NCBI GenBank assembly: GCA_949987565.1
Contig: OX465107.1
Location: 1,785,582 to 1,849,581 of the forward strand
Length of the DNA stretch: 64,000 nt
Source of the DNA: Luidia sarsii
Lineage: Eukaryota; Echinodermata; Asteroidea; Paxillosida; Luidiidae
Direction of reading: 5' to 3'
Each line of letters begins with the position of its first letter. Position 1 is the first letter of the stretch. Position numbers and translations under genes: made by a program. A model generated the notes under the pieces. That model had not been told where the DNA came from and ran no database searches. It was given only the letters and a program-made list of their open reading frames with translations. Positions 49,926 through 61,859 of this stretch are shown here, in pieces.

Positions 49926-51545
49926 AGACAGGGTCTCTAGTTTCTTTTTTATATGTCGTTAATTTGCACAGTGAATCAAGCATATACAGTATGTACACGC
50001 ATACGCTGCAATGTTGCACAATACGGCTCACTGGTCCAGAGGGTACAAATGTACAGTAGTACATTCACCAACAATATACATGTACACGTACTGTACACTG
50101 ATACATGCATCTTGTGCAATTCACATGAGCCAGGGGCTACCGTACATACATGTACATGGAATCACACATGTATGCAAATAGGCAATAGAGGAGTAACTCC
50201 ACATAAACTGGAAACAAATCCTTCGCTTCATGTCAGTTACTGTATAAGCAAATACGTTGTACATGTAGACTGCCACAAATGAGGTTTCTACAAAAAATAC
50301 ATTTACATTACATTACATGGGTGTCCAGGATCTTCTCAGGTTACACTTGCTTGCATGTAATCGGAAATGGACCCTCATAGTCCCCAAAGGGTACAGTGTA
50401 GGTTTAAACAAGAAGAAGAAAGGTACCCTTCAACAAAATTTTAGAAGAGATTCACGCTCCCTTACTTTGCCGGCATTTCCAGGATATCTGCGACGGTTTA
50501 TTTTTTTAACAGTGATCCATCAACACAGCCAAGAAGACCCGATTCTGGGGAAGTCGTCAATGCATGACATGATCCTAGTGAGAGGGCCCCCAGGCCTGTA
50601 CTCATCCAGGGCCAATATTAACCACCAGACCTGTCTCTGCTCTAAGACTTGAGAGGATAGATGGCAGCTCCAGTGAAAGGCCTTGGGATTGTTCCAGCCA
50701 CAAAAGCACAGGCCCTGCATTGCAATTGTTTACCTAGCCCAGATACCTTCAACCCAAAGGACCCCCTTCCACTATTTGATATATACCTTTTATGTACCTG
50801 GTGTCATCGAGAGGCTATTTAACAGACCAGAAGTGACAAATTGACAGACTGGGATCTGGTCCGAACTTGAGAGGGGGGGGGGATAGACTTGTACAAGTCT
50901 GCCCCACCTCAAGTGACTTCAAGTCAGTCCATATCTCTTGAGTCTTGACATCAGGGATCATTTAACCCAACAATTTCCTGTGTTTTGCTTTCAGAAGCAT
51001 CCAGGTCACCCTTCTCAGTTCTCATTCTCTTCATCTCTTTTCTGTCAAAGCCCAGGTTTTCTCAAACCATCTTTTCTCGACCAAAGAATACATATGGTCG
51101 AGCTCATATTTCACTGGTAAGCTTTCTGTTTACTTCTGGTCTGCTAATCAAATCCTCACTACATACTTTCTATGCCCATGGGCTCCTCACCATCTTCCTC
51201 AGAAACAGCATTTTGCAGCAGCTCAAGTGTGCACAACCATGGAGGAATGAGACACCCTCCATGGTACAACTTTACATAAAGAAACTATGGCATGAGTATA
51301 GCTAGTAGCTACAGTACATGTATTGTATAGATAGAGTGCATATATACTATGGCCAATTGGCCACATTGTGGGAATTAGTAAAGAGAAGACTAGGTTGAAG
51401 TCTAGGTTGGTAAAGTATCCAGTTACCAGAAGACTGTGAGCCTGTTCTCTTCAGAGCTACACTGCACACAAAAACCAGTGCACAATGTACATGTACTGTA
51501 CAATACACTCATACAGTATATGTAGATCGCTTCCCTTACTCAGCA

Positions 51546-52012
51546 GGGCCATTACCACTACACTACACCAAATAAACGCGATTATTTGGATCGCGATTTG
51601 AATCGCGATTCAAACTCCACTCTTTTTGCGTGTGGGGACACAATCAAAGCGATTATTAGAGGGATTTGAATCGCGATTCGGACTCCACTAAGAGTTAGAC
51701 TTTATCAAATAATCGCGTTTATTTGCGATGCGATGTGTGTGGGAACACTCTGCTGAAATCGCACTGGTTTTTTTTAAGCCCACGATGCCTTGCGCAAGCA
51801 TGGCATTTCCTGCCAGCAGCTTACAGCCAGGAAGTGCAGCACAGGGTTTGTTTACTTTCGTCAGCAAGTCCTGCCATTCCCGCTTGTGCAGCGCGACCAC
51901 ATGCTAACCGCAATCGGCTCGCGTTTATTTGCGACGCAATTATTTGGCCTGTGTGGACATAGTTTTTGAATCGCGATTCAAATCGCGATTATTTTCGTAG
52001 TGGGGACGGCCC
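51546..52012. mobile_element. MITE with GGGCC ends and AATCGCGATT motifs, copy 2
   Basis: Left ggccattaccactacactac and right gtagtggggacggccc form diverged inverted ends; many copies of attatttg and aatcgcgattcaaa mirror each other between the ends. Flanks do not show a clean target duplication. Confidence 0.75.
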
Positions 52013-53579
52013 TAAAGACAACTGACAAGGTAAATGAAGGCACAATATCAAACTAGTACTGGCCACAGTACTTACACTATGCAAAGTTGCAAACCATCAG
52101 CACTGACCATACATGTACATGTACCACAAGGCCATGCAGTAACCACCATGCCATAAAACCTTGTTGTAATCAGCAGCAAGGAAGCCAGTCTGGCCCTTTC
52201 AGGAATAAACAGGAGACCACAAAGTTTCCTGGCAGAATGTAAGCAGTGTAGGGCACCATTCAGTGTGCATGCATCAGACAATGGACCTTTCCCTGAGTTC
52301 CAACTACCCCCAGACCCCAGGAGTTCTTGACATACTTTATTGCCCACACAATGAATGTAAGCCCTCAGTGAAAAAAGCCATTCAAGATAACACAGTAGGC
52401 CACAGCTTGAAGTGTCACTGTATTTCTTCCCTGTGTTTGGGTCTGGGGTGGAGGTGGGGGGAAAGAGAGAAGGAGTGAGTTTACTGGCAGGGTCAGTCAA
52501 CTCACAAAACCCTCCTAGCTCTTTCCAGTTAAACCATGAATGATAAACAAACAATGTTTGGACTGTATAGTCAAAGGCCAACTTGAACTGGGCTTTATCA
52601 AGGCCCACAACACTGTTGGTTCATCTGGTAGTCTTGGAGCAGCTGTGTTAGTCCAGTAAATACAGGACAGTCCAATCACTAGACTATGCTTGCATGGTGT
52701 TCTTATCATTTCATAAGAGGGGGTTCCTAATTCAACACTGTTCAAAGAAAAGGAATAGATTTCTACCAAAAATATATAGAGGGCCTGATATTTTCAATCC
52801 TGGCATGACCATTGCCAAAGACAAAATAGAAATCTGCTCATGACAGCCAACTGCGTTGGCACATCCCTGACTGTCAGCATAATGAAAACCAATCAAGAGT
52901 AGCCAGTGGCTTTGAGGGCAGGCGGGCACACACTGGCATCTTGACTTCAAGTCAGATTGTCTGAAGCCCCCTAAATTTGCCCAACCTTCTCTCCCCTCCC
53001 CCCCCCCCCCTCTCCTCCCTTCCAAATAAAGGCGAGGACAACAAAATGAAAATTTGCCGACAGGGTCCTCCGTTCTATGAGAAAAGCAGGCATTTCTGAG
53101 TGAATTGAGTCTTGTCTTCTGGCCTGGGAACACTCTGGGATTGGGGCTTGGCTTAGCCTGATGTCCCTACCATATGTGTGTGACTCTTTCCCGTGATATT
53201 GCGAGCTGGACGGAAAGGAACAAACTCTACCCCTCCTCGTGTTCGGGGATCAGATTCTTGATCCCATGAAGTGATAGAAACGTGCTGCAAAGTACACTTG
53301 ATGACTAGTGTGACCTGTATCCCTGCTGCTGCCTTCTTAAAACTCAAATCCAACCCTCCCACTGGAACCTTGATTACAGATTAGAAAGTACATGTGTGCA
53401 TCTTAATGGATTCCACACCAACATTTAAGGGCTTAGCCTTAAGAGATTCTCCGAAATTAAGGGGGGGGCCTGAGATTTTGATCCTAGCAGTAGCAGTTCT
53501 AACTTTTTGGCAAACTTCCTGGTATAAACACAGAACCCACCATGTAAATTCTGAACAAGAATTGAGTTCTTTGAAAAAT

Positions 53580-53670
53580 TGGCAAAGAAAACTTTTACTG
53601 GACCGGAATTTGAACCCAATACATCTGGTTTTGCGTACCAGCGCTCTTTAGCTTACCATCTGAGCTAAAA
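53580..53670 (-). mobile_element. tRNA-derived SINE, 5'-truncated copy
   Basis: ggcaaagaaaacttttactg, gaccggaatttgaacccaat, ttgcgtaccagcgctctt, accatctgagcta; the head segment is missing. Confidence 0.8.
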
Positions 53671-55149
53671 CAAAATTGAGTTCCTGCGATGTTGCAAACT
53701 GCTGACTCAATTAGATGGCACATCTCAAACAAACTCAGACAGCCTGAATTCTCGACCGTAGCAAAAGCCGTCTCAAAAGCAGAAAGAGTTTATCACATTC
53801 CCACCCACTCACCCACTTCCCATCCAATTTACAGGCCACCAAGATCCTCCAAATAAGAGGAAAAAAACGGCATTCAACTCTTGTTGCAAATGCCTTTGTG
53901 CGGCCATGTTTTGTTAGTTCTGGGGGTTGGGGAGGTGGTGGGGAACTCAATCATACCGAGAGGCTCCCATCCCTCCTATATAAACCTAACAAGCTGAATC
54001 CCCAACTCCCCCCCCCCCCCACCCCCAAGGCAAGGCATGAGACTACTCCAAAGACCTGACCTAAATTTCAACGTTTTCCGTTACTTTCATCGGCTTTTAA
54101 AAAAAAGAAGGTTTGCATTGTTTGGGGTTTTTTCTTCAAGTTATAACAAATTAACAAAATTACCAATTTGGCCTGACGCCAGCCAAAGGCAAAGTTCAAA
54201 ATTGCTCCAAAATTGTTGGTATAGCCACCGTGGCAGTACACGTAAGTAATGTAAATAAATCCGAGGAAATAAAATCTGTGACAAAAATTGGGTTAATCAT
54301 TCATTGGAGACCTGAATTTGAACGATAAAGCCGCCGTGATAGGGGACAAATCTGATGATGCGCAGACAGACACCATGCTGATGCGAGGTGTTTACGGTAT
54401 GAGCTGGTAGCCCTGTTCACCTGGGGCCAAAGATCACCATTCCACCACAGGCCGGGTGGCATTACATTAGTTTTATAACTCAAACTATCCCCAGAGACCA
54501 GCCACGTTGCCGGTGACTTCATACACCCATTGTCTTGTTGCTGGCTGATGTAATTTGTTTTATCAAGGCTTTAGTGAGGTATTGCATAACACCCCCTGGA
54601 TATTTCGATACAGCCTGCCTGCCTGACCTGACCTGACTGAAACCTTTGATTTCACAATTTCTCAAAACACGTGATTCTGAGAGTCTCAGTGCCCCCGCCC
54701 CCCCCGCCCCCCCCCCCCCCCCCAGTAAATGCCATCTGGGAAAGTTTTTCCAGGTGATCACTGCTATTTTTTCAGTATTCGGTACATCAACATGTACCGG
54801 CAAGATTTGCATTTGACCTTTAAACCTGCGAGATTGCAATTTCCTGAGGCACATATGTACAGCAGGAACCCAAGAACACAAAGCATTCCCCAATGGAAGG
54901 AGAGAGAGGGAGATAGAGACTAGAGAGAGGGAGCATCCTTTAAAAAAAAACAATTAAAGGGGTGACTGTCTGAGCATGGAGGAAGAAGGGGGAAGTGGAT
55001 GGCAGGCCAGGGGCATTCTTGGGATTCTGGGACAAGAATTATCTCCCTGTTCCACTTCTATTGATAAACAGCCAGTGAGGAAGGGAAAAAAACAGAAGTG
55101 AGCAAGTTCAACTACAGTACTGCTACTATGAATGCAATGCACAAGACTG

Positions 55150-55290
55150 GAGAGTCTGTCTAGGGTTTTGCTCCTAGCAGGACCTTTCTCACAGGCAGAG
55201 AAAGGTCCTGCTACTGCTAGGGTCAAAACATCAGATCCTCTACTCGTGTACTTCTTGTGAGATCCACACTTTGGTCATTTTCATAGTAAG
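55150..55290. mobile_element. GAAACGTC fold-back repeat, palindromic copy
   Basis: gttttgctcctagcaggacc, tttctcacaggcagagaaag, gtcctgctactgctagggtc, aaaacatcagatcctcta. Confidence 0.8.
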
Positions 55291-56589
55291 TACAGTGTAC
55301 TGCAAGTTCCATTTTTGTTTATGAATGATTTCCCCCTCAAGAAATTAACTGGAAATTAACTATATCCCTCCAGCAGCACTCCGGCTGCGAAGATGACAGT
55401 ATTGTCTTTGGAGTAGAAAATACAACCAAAGACGGTCTTCATATAATGGCCTGTAAACATGTTTGTACAACCACTTCTCTTTCTCTTTTTTTTCTTAATG
55501 TCTCTCTTGAGCAGACCTTTTTTTTATTATTGAGAAACCTCTACTTGAACCAAAATGCCAGGCCCTCTAAATTTGTGTGAATTTCCATTTGGGGTCAGCT
55601 AGCAGTTTGCAAAATATTTGTACTACTTCTTAACTTCTCTGCTAAACCATGAAATGATTTCACCACATCAGAGCAACTCCATCTACATGTATGTATGTAG
55701 CCCCCACACCTTTCTTTTGACAACTACACAACACGTAGGCCTATTACAGTACTGACGACTAACCTCGAAACATCTCTTGAATGGAAAATATTACAAATTA
55801 CCTTTGTTTGCAATTTTCTAAAGTTCCGGGGGGGGGGGGGGGGGGGTTGCACAATTCACATCCGCCAAATAGAGTTTACGCAATGCTCACCCCTGCCTTT
55901 GTCTTCTTCTGTCCTCAAATGGGCCTCGACCAGACATGGTCCAAATCAACTCCCCCCAAAATATGGGCAAGAAGTCCCTGTTGACTCTAAATATAGCGTC
56001 AGCCAGGGGAAAATGATCTCACCAACTCATTGTATAGGCAGGGCCTTGAATGGCCTTTGTGCTTATGCCTCCCACTTCCCCTCCCCCTCCACCACCTTTG
56101 CTTATTCGTCCAAGCAAAAAAGTACCCACAAATCCAACCTGAAAGAAAAATATTACTTCATGTCCGCATCTTTCTGTATTGCGTCAGTCAGTGTTGGCTG
56201 CATTGATTAAATACACAGCCTTTTCACTGGTCTCTACACCGGATTTCATCATGGGTTCTACACAGGCCTCCCTGATCCGGGTTCCCCACGAAATGCCACA
56301 CACACACACACACAATAGTGTACACAGAAAAGAAAAGAAATGGAGGTTGGAAAAAAAAAACACGCGCGTGATTGTTGGGCAACAAAAGACAGGCCGAGTG
56401 CAGCTGCAGGGGAAATCGTTACGTCAACCGGCCAGCCTCTGACTCAAACTTGGGCATGCACACACGCTCGCAGGCACGCACAGCCGCAATGGGGGTTTTC
56501 CCAACGGATCCTGTCATCCATTGTTGCACCGCCGGAGAAGCGCGCCAGCGCCGAGTCGAAGAAACGAGGCCCCGGATTTGAACTTTTTT

Positions 56590-56930
56590 TCAGAGACAGA
56601 GAAAGAGAGGGGGAGGGGGAAAGGCATGGATACACGGCAAGAGACAATGAGGCAAGAGACAGAGAAGGGGGAGAGGTAGGGTGAGAGGACAGAGATAGAG
56701 GAGAAAGGGGAGGGAGAAGGGAGAGGGAGTGGGAGGGAGGGACAGGGGGAGAAAGGGTGATGGGGAGAGAGAGGGAGAGCAAGAGAGAGGTGGAGAGAGA
56801 GGGAGAAAGATGCAGGGAGAGGGGGTGAGGGTGAGAGACAGAGAGACAGACAGAGAAAGAGGAGAGAGGAGAGAGAGAAGGAGAGAGACAGAGAAAGAGG
56901 AGAGAGAGAGGAAGAAAGCCCAGGGAGAAC
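56590..56930. repeat. GA-rich tract
   Basis: gagacagagaaagag and gggagagg units on the plus strand; frames are artefacts. Confidence 0.95.
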
Positions 56931-58079
56931 CCTTTGTTAGGCCATGCGTGAAAAAAAATAAACAGAGAGAGCGAATGGAGGATTAGAATATTGGCTGATG
57001 CAGCTGCGTTTCACTGTCGAGCAAAATCAAGATCAGGACTTCAAGTTGTGTGACAGGGGTCTCCAGACAAAGCCATGGCCGTTTCTTAGGGAAAAAGAAA
57101 TTGCACCCAAAAGTGCTGTGTCTATTGTGAGCCTTTGTGAGACTATCACTTGTGGGCATGCGTCCATGTGTAGTATTGTGTACATATTATGTACTATAGC
57201 CCATTCCTCGATGGCAAAATGTGAGCGATGACTGTAAAAGGCTCGCACTGGTAGTGGTAGCAAATCGAACGGTTTTCGAACCCAAATCATAATTGCATGG
57301 CTTCAAGGTTTCCAGTCACAACCTATCCTGCCTTGTTCTGTCACTGCACTCAAAACAAGTGAAGCTTGAGTTTGTGCTTTGCTCAGGACACAAAGAACGG
57401 AAAGCAAAACAACTCCTGCCTCAATGAGTGGATAGGACAGACAGTAGCTCTCTCTCTCTCTCTCTCTCTCTCCCTCGAGAGACAGAGAGACTCGGAGCAA
57501 GGTGCTGAATTTTCATTAACAAGCCGCGGCATGTCGGCAATATTTGCATCCATGCCCCCCGATATTTCCCGCCTAATGGGAATTACAGGGCCCCCAACAC
57601 TTGAGCATGTACTCCAGGGTGTCTGCCAAACAAGTGTAGCCAGAGTGTCTGGGCCGTGAATATTAAAAAAAAAAAAAAATGCAGCACGTGTGGCTGCTTC
57701 TGATCAGTTATATAAAGTCTCCACAGGATTTGGGCCCATTTTCTATCAGAATACAGAGTATTTCTGTGTGCAGGCACTGTGAATGATGGCAGAATGAGAA
57801 TTGACGGCAGTTCACCAGGTGACGATTCCAGTTCAACTTCACACACACGCGTGCACACAAAATACACACTGTAGCTCACACCTGTGCTTCGGTGCAATGG
57901 GATGTGAGAGAGAAGGGGAAAAAAGGATGTGCAATCATTATTAGTATAAATACAGGTTACAAAGTACCTATTCTGAATGAGAACATGCTGAACTGCTTGG
58001 TTGAAGGCTAAACTGCTTGGTGGAAGGCCAAATCTTGAGTTTCAAGACCTACTGTGTGTGTATTGACCGGATTTGACCG

Positions 58080-58880
58080 TACATGTATACATGTACAGGT
58101 CTGAAATTAAGACCACAATCAGCTCTTAGAGGTAATGTTCATCAGCATTCAGGAGGCTACATTGTATCGTAGCTGGGTATTTTTAACAACGCAGTAGCTG
58201 TTGTTACGGCAGTCGTCCGTTTGGTTCCCTGACTTCACAGTATTTGTCAGGATGTTTAGCCCTTGGAACCAGACTATCAGCTATTAGACTGGTTCAACCA
58301 ACCTGCAATGCTGACGAAATACAATCAAGTCAGGGAACCACACGGACGACTGCTGTAACAACAGCCACTGCGTTTGAACAAAGCACTGCACAGCCACTTG
58401 GTGCTGTAAGAAGCATACATTAGGTTCAATGCTCTGTGGTACAATGTACGTACAATATGACCATTCACCATGGTGTTTTAGTTCACTTGCAACTGCACAT
58501 GTACTGTACAAGTTACTTGATGTACCGGTATTATATTTGGATTATTAAGGTATACATGTACTTTGCCCTTTATACCGGTACGTACAGGTCCAAGGATTTG
58601 TACATGTACCGGTACGTGTATACGAAATTGTCATGTACAGTACAGTGCAAGTACATGTACACACATGTTGTACTTGTACATGTGGTACCTGTATAGATCT
58701 GTGTGTAGTCATGAGCATGTTGTTTTACATGTACTGTACATGGACAGTATGTATTACAGTATGTGCACGGTGCACATGCATACATCTGTACTCGATGTTT
58801 AAACATGTACACAGTGTTAGAGAGTCTGAACTGCACACAAGTGCCGTTACATCATAGAGGTTACATGTACATGTACATGT
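58080..58880. repeat. TACATGTA/GTACCGGTAC-rich stretch
   Basis: Dense, non-tandem occurrences of tacatgtaca, gtaccggtac and close variants; similar patches at about 39960-40640 and 50050-50160. The element at 58191-58372 lies inside it. Confidence 0.7.
58191..58372. mobile_element. 182-bp MITE with long TIRs, second copy (Mutator-like)
   Basis: Begins CGCAGTAGCTGTTGTTACGG, ends CCACTGCG; body nearly identical to the element at 11288-11470. Flanks ttttaacaa (58182-58190) and tttgaacaa (58373-58381) form a 9-bp duplication with one difference. Confidence 0.88.
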
Positions 58881-59299
58881 ACATTCCTGTTCATCTCCAT
58901 ACACAGCTTCCAAGCTCTAACGATTCTAACTTTGCAAATCATTTGCATTTAGCTAATCCTATTGATGATGTCCCTTCCAAGAAATGATCATCAATTTAGG
59001 GAGACCCCTGGCACCCCCCCCCCCAAAAAAAAGGGATCCCTAGCTGTGGCCCTCGGTCATTCACCTTCTGCAGTCATTACCAGCTCCCTTGCAAATTACT
59101 ATGCACAGTCACAGCTAGGCCGCTGCACAGACAACTAATCATTTCATGATCTGTGCAAAACCAAATAAGAGAACACACACAGTGGGTCAAAGATTGTTCA
59201 GGGGCCAAATTGATCTCTTTCTCCCCCTCCTTTAAACTCACGTAAAAAAAAAAAAACAGAGCGCAGTAATTAAGCAAGAGCTCAGCCTTCTGCCTACAA

Positions 59300-59660
59300 C
59301 TGACGTTTACTTAAATTGATGCAAATGCAAAACGCCGGAGGGGTTGATGAAAAGTCGGCAGCGGAAATTAATTTGACGCCAACTTGTTTTATTCCTGGAG
59401 TACGGACAGGGTGTTGTTTAGCATTGGAGGTTAACCTGAGTGTTTTCAGCGCGGCTTTTGCCAAATGGGTGGCAGGGTGGGGTGATTCGCATTCATCATG
59501 GCTGCAGCAACGCTCTGTGCTTGGTTCCCGCACTGGGAATTATTTGCAGTGAAGTGGGATGCCGGTTCAGTCGAGACTTGAACATTTCCGCGCTGGAAAT
59601 CTTGACGTGTGGCAAGTTTGCGGCGACACCGCGTGTAGACATCTCTCTCAAGAAGTGCTT
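59300..59660. other. Repeat-free, GC-richer stretch of unknown role
   Basis: CpG-containing, no repeat similarity and no family resemblance in any frame. May be a conserved non-coding element, but this cannot be judged from one genome. Confidence 0.25.
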
Positions 59661-59734
59661 TAGTAAATGCAAATTCGCCCAAAACAACGCAATAAAGCCA
59701 CTCAAGGTTAAGGGCTAAGGAAAGCAGGAGATAG

Positions 59735-59895
59735 AGAGGGACTCAGGAAGGCTGGAGATAGGAATTGACATTCCTCTTAAAAAGGCCAGGATCAAACGAG
59801 GGTGGAAAACAAGGAAGGAAATTCCAGGGAGAGGCAGACCATGAGAAGAAGCGGTTCTGATACCTCTTTCTTCTACACCTTGGGAGCAAACTAGT
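59735..59895 (-). mobile_element. Non-LTR retrotransposon 3'-end fragment
   Basis: ggaaggctggagataggaat, tgacattcctcttaaaaagg and aattccagggagaggcagac match the 9.9- and 22.2-kb fragments; frame-broken. Confidence 0.6.
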
Positions 59896-60104
59896 GTACA
59901 GCAACTCAATGATTCGGACCGTGTGTGCTCTGCCCGTAGTCAGGAGACTGCCAGTTTCAGGAGGAAAATCGCTCAGTATTCTAACGTTATAAATAGCAAC
60001 TGGTTAAACCTAACAACAATGCCAAATTGTGTGGGTGGTTTTTTTTACTCATCTTCAAGCAAGTGGTCCCTGACCGAAATGACCAAGATCTAAAAATCTA
60101 AAAA

Positions 60105-60215
60105 TGTGCAATTTTGATCCTAGCAGGACTTTAAAAGACAGAATAAGAGAGGTCTTTGGGGAAATAGCTGATGTAGGATCAAAACGTCAGGCTTTCTACA
60201 TTTGGGAGATACTTA
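60105..60215. mobile_element. GAAACGTC repeat, diverged copy
   Basis: tttgatcctagcaggacttt, then gatgtaggatcaaaacgtca and ggctttctacattt. Confidence 0.65.
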
Positions 60216-61389
60216 CTGATGTGAAATTATATATGAAATATCCCCGGTTACAGTACTCACTTTGATCTAGTCTTAGGATCAGGATATGAGACCTACATGT
60301 AGAACTAGAACTTAGAAGCACTCCTGTTATGATTTCAAAGGGGTCTACCATCTACTCCCAGTAATGAGTACCGGTACAAGGGTGCATACATGTACATGTA
60401 CAGGTATTGTATAGTGTGTGCAGTTTGCTGTGACTGACCATGGCCTGACCAGTCAACAGCAGAGAAGTGACCTTGTGCTGCTGACCCCGGCTTCTCCATC
60501 ATGCCCATGACACAGTCATTAGTCAATGGTGTGAGCCTCTCAAGATCCCCTGTGTGGGAGGACAATGCCCTAGCTGTGCCTGCCCCTACGCTGCATAGGT
60601 GCGGTTTGGCAAATAGTAGGGAGGGGGGAGGTCCCCTTAGAAGGAAAAAAAGGCAATGCAGGGAATGCCCCTCACTACTGACAGGACTGAGTGATTGGGT
60701 GAACATTCCCACTTATATTGTTCGCTCTGGGGTCAATTTCTAGTGCTTCAATTCCAATTTGCTGCAAACTTCAGGGATTTTTGTAAAAATTTTCTTGAAG
60801 GACTGCAAATATTGTCGCAAAGTGCCAAGAGGTTTAAATGGCCAATGTTGCCGCAAATGTCAAAGAATTTAGAGGCCACGATGTTTGTATCAATACTATC
60901 ATAGCAGGACCTTTCTCAAAGGCAGAGATCTCTTGCTAGGAATAGGATCAGTCCAGGGGTGTACTGTTTTGTTTTGGGGTGTTTTTTTTTACAATTTCTT
61001 TTGAAACAGCAGTGCCTACACTTGATCCTGCATTAATAATGCCAATAAAAGTCACTCATTTTGAATGATTTCGCCAAATTTACCAATTGCTTGTTGTCCA
61101 CGTTCCCGCTCTTTTCCGTCAACCGAGCGATTAGCGCAATCTGGCGGACACAAGCCAATCTATCCGGGTCAAGCCTCTCCCAACCCCTAGGCCACGTAGA
61201 GAACGTACCCGCCCCCTCTCTCTCTCTCTAGTCTTACCCCCTCCTACACAGCCCTGGCGCTGGCCGGCCGGCACCCCCAGAGCCTTCAGGAGAAACACGG
61301 ATGGGCTCTGTGCAGCCAGTCAGTCTGGCGACAGATGACTCTATTCTATGTATTATCGAATCACGGAGCACGTACTCTCGCGAGGGAGG

Positions 61390-61579
61390 AAAGCGAGTAG
61401 GGGGAATAGGAGATGGAGAGAGTGGGGGGAGGAGAGAGACAGAGACAGATAGTGAGGCAGAAAGAGACAGAGAGCATGGAGGAGTGAGGCAGAAAGAGAC
61501 AGAGAGTGAGGCAGAAAGAGAGAGACGGAGAGAGGAGGGAAGGAAAGAGAGTGGGAGAGTGTGAGAGCATGGTGAGACT

Positions 61580-61611
<32 letters not shown>

Positions 61612-61765
61612 CAGGAATTGGCAGAGAGAAACAGTATGAGCCAGAGAAAGACAGAGAGATGAAAGACAGAGAGATAAAAGGACAGAGACAGAGAGTGACA
61701 GAGGCAGAGAGAGAGAGGGGGTAGGAACTAGGAAAGAGACAGAAACAGAGAGAGACATGGTGATA
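61390..61765. repeat. GA-rich tract
   Basis: gaggcagaaagagacagaga units on the plus strand; frames are artefacts. Confidence 0.95.
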
Positions 61766-61859
61766 CACAGCAGCAGGGTGAGGAGGAACAGATGAAAAAT
61801 CAGTGGCCATCTCTCCAGTCACTTCACTGGGTCCCTCAGAAAAAAAAATTCCTAGGAGA

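Noticed and set aside
52072..52608. 178-codon minus-strand open frame
   Set aside because: No family resemblance, no splice context or codon pattern supporting it; kept out as probable chance.
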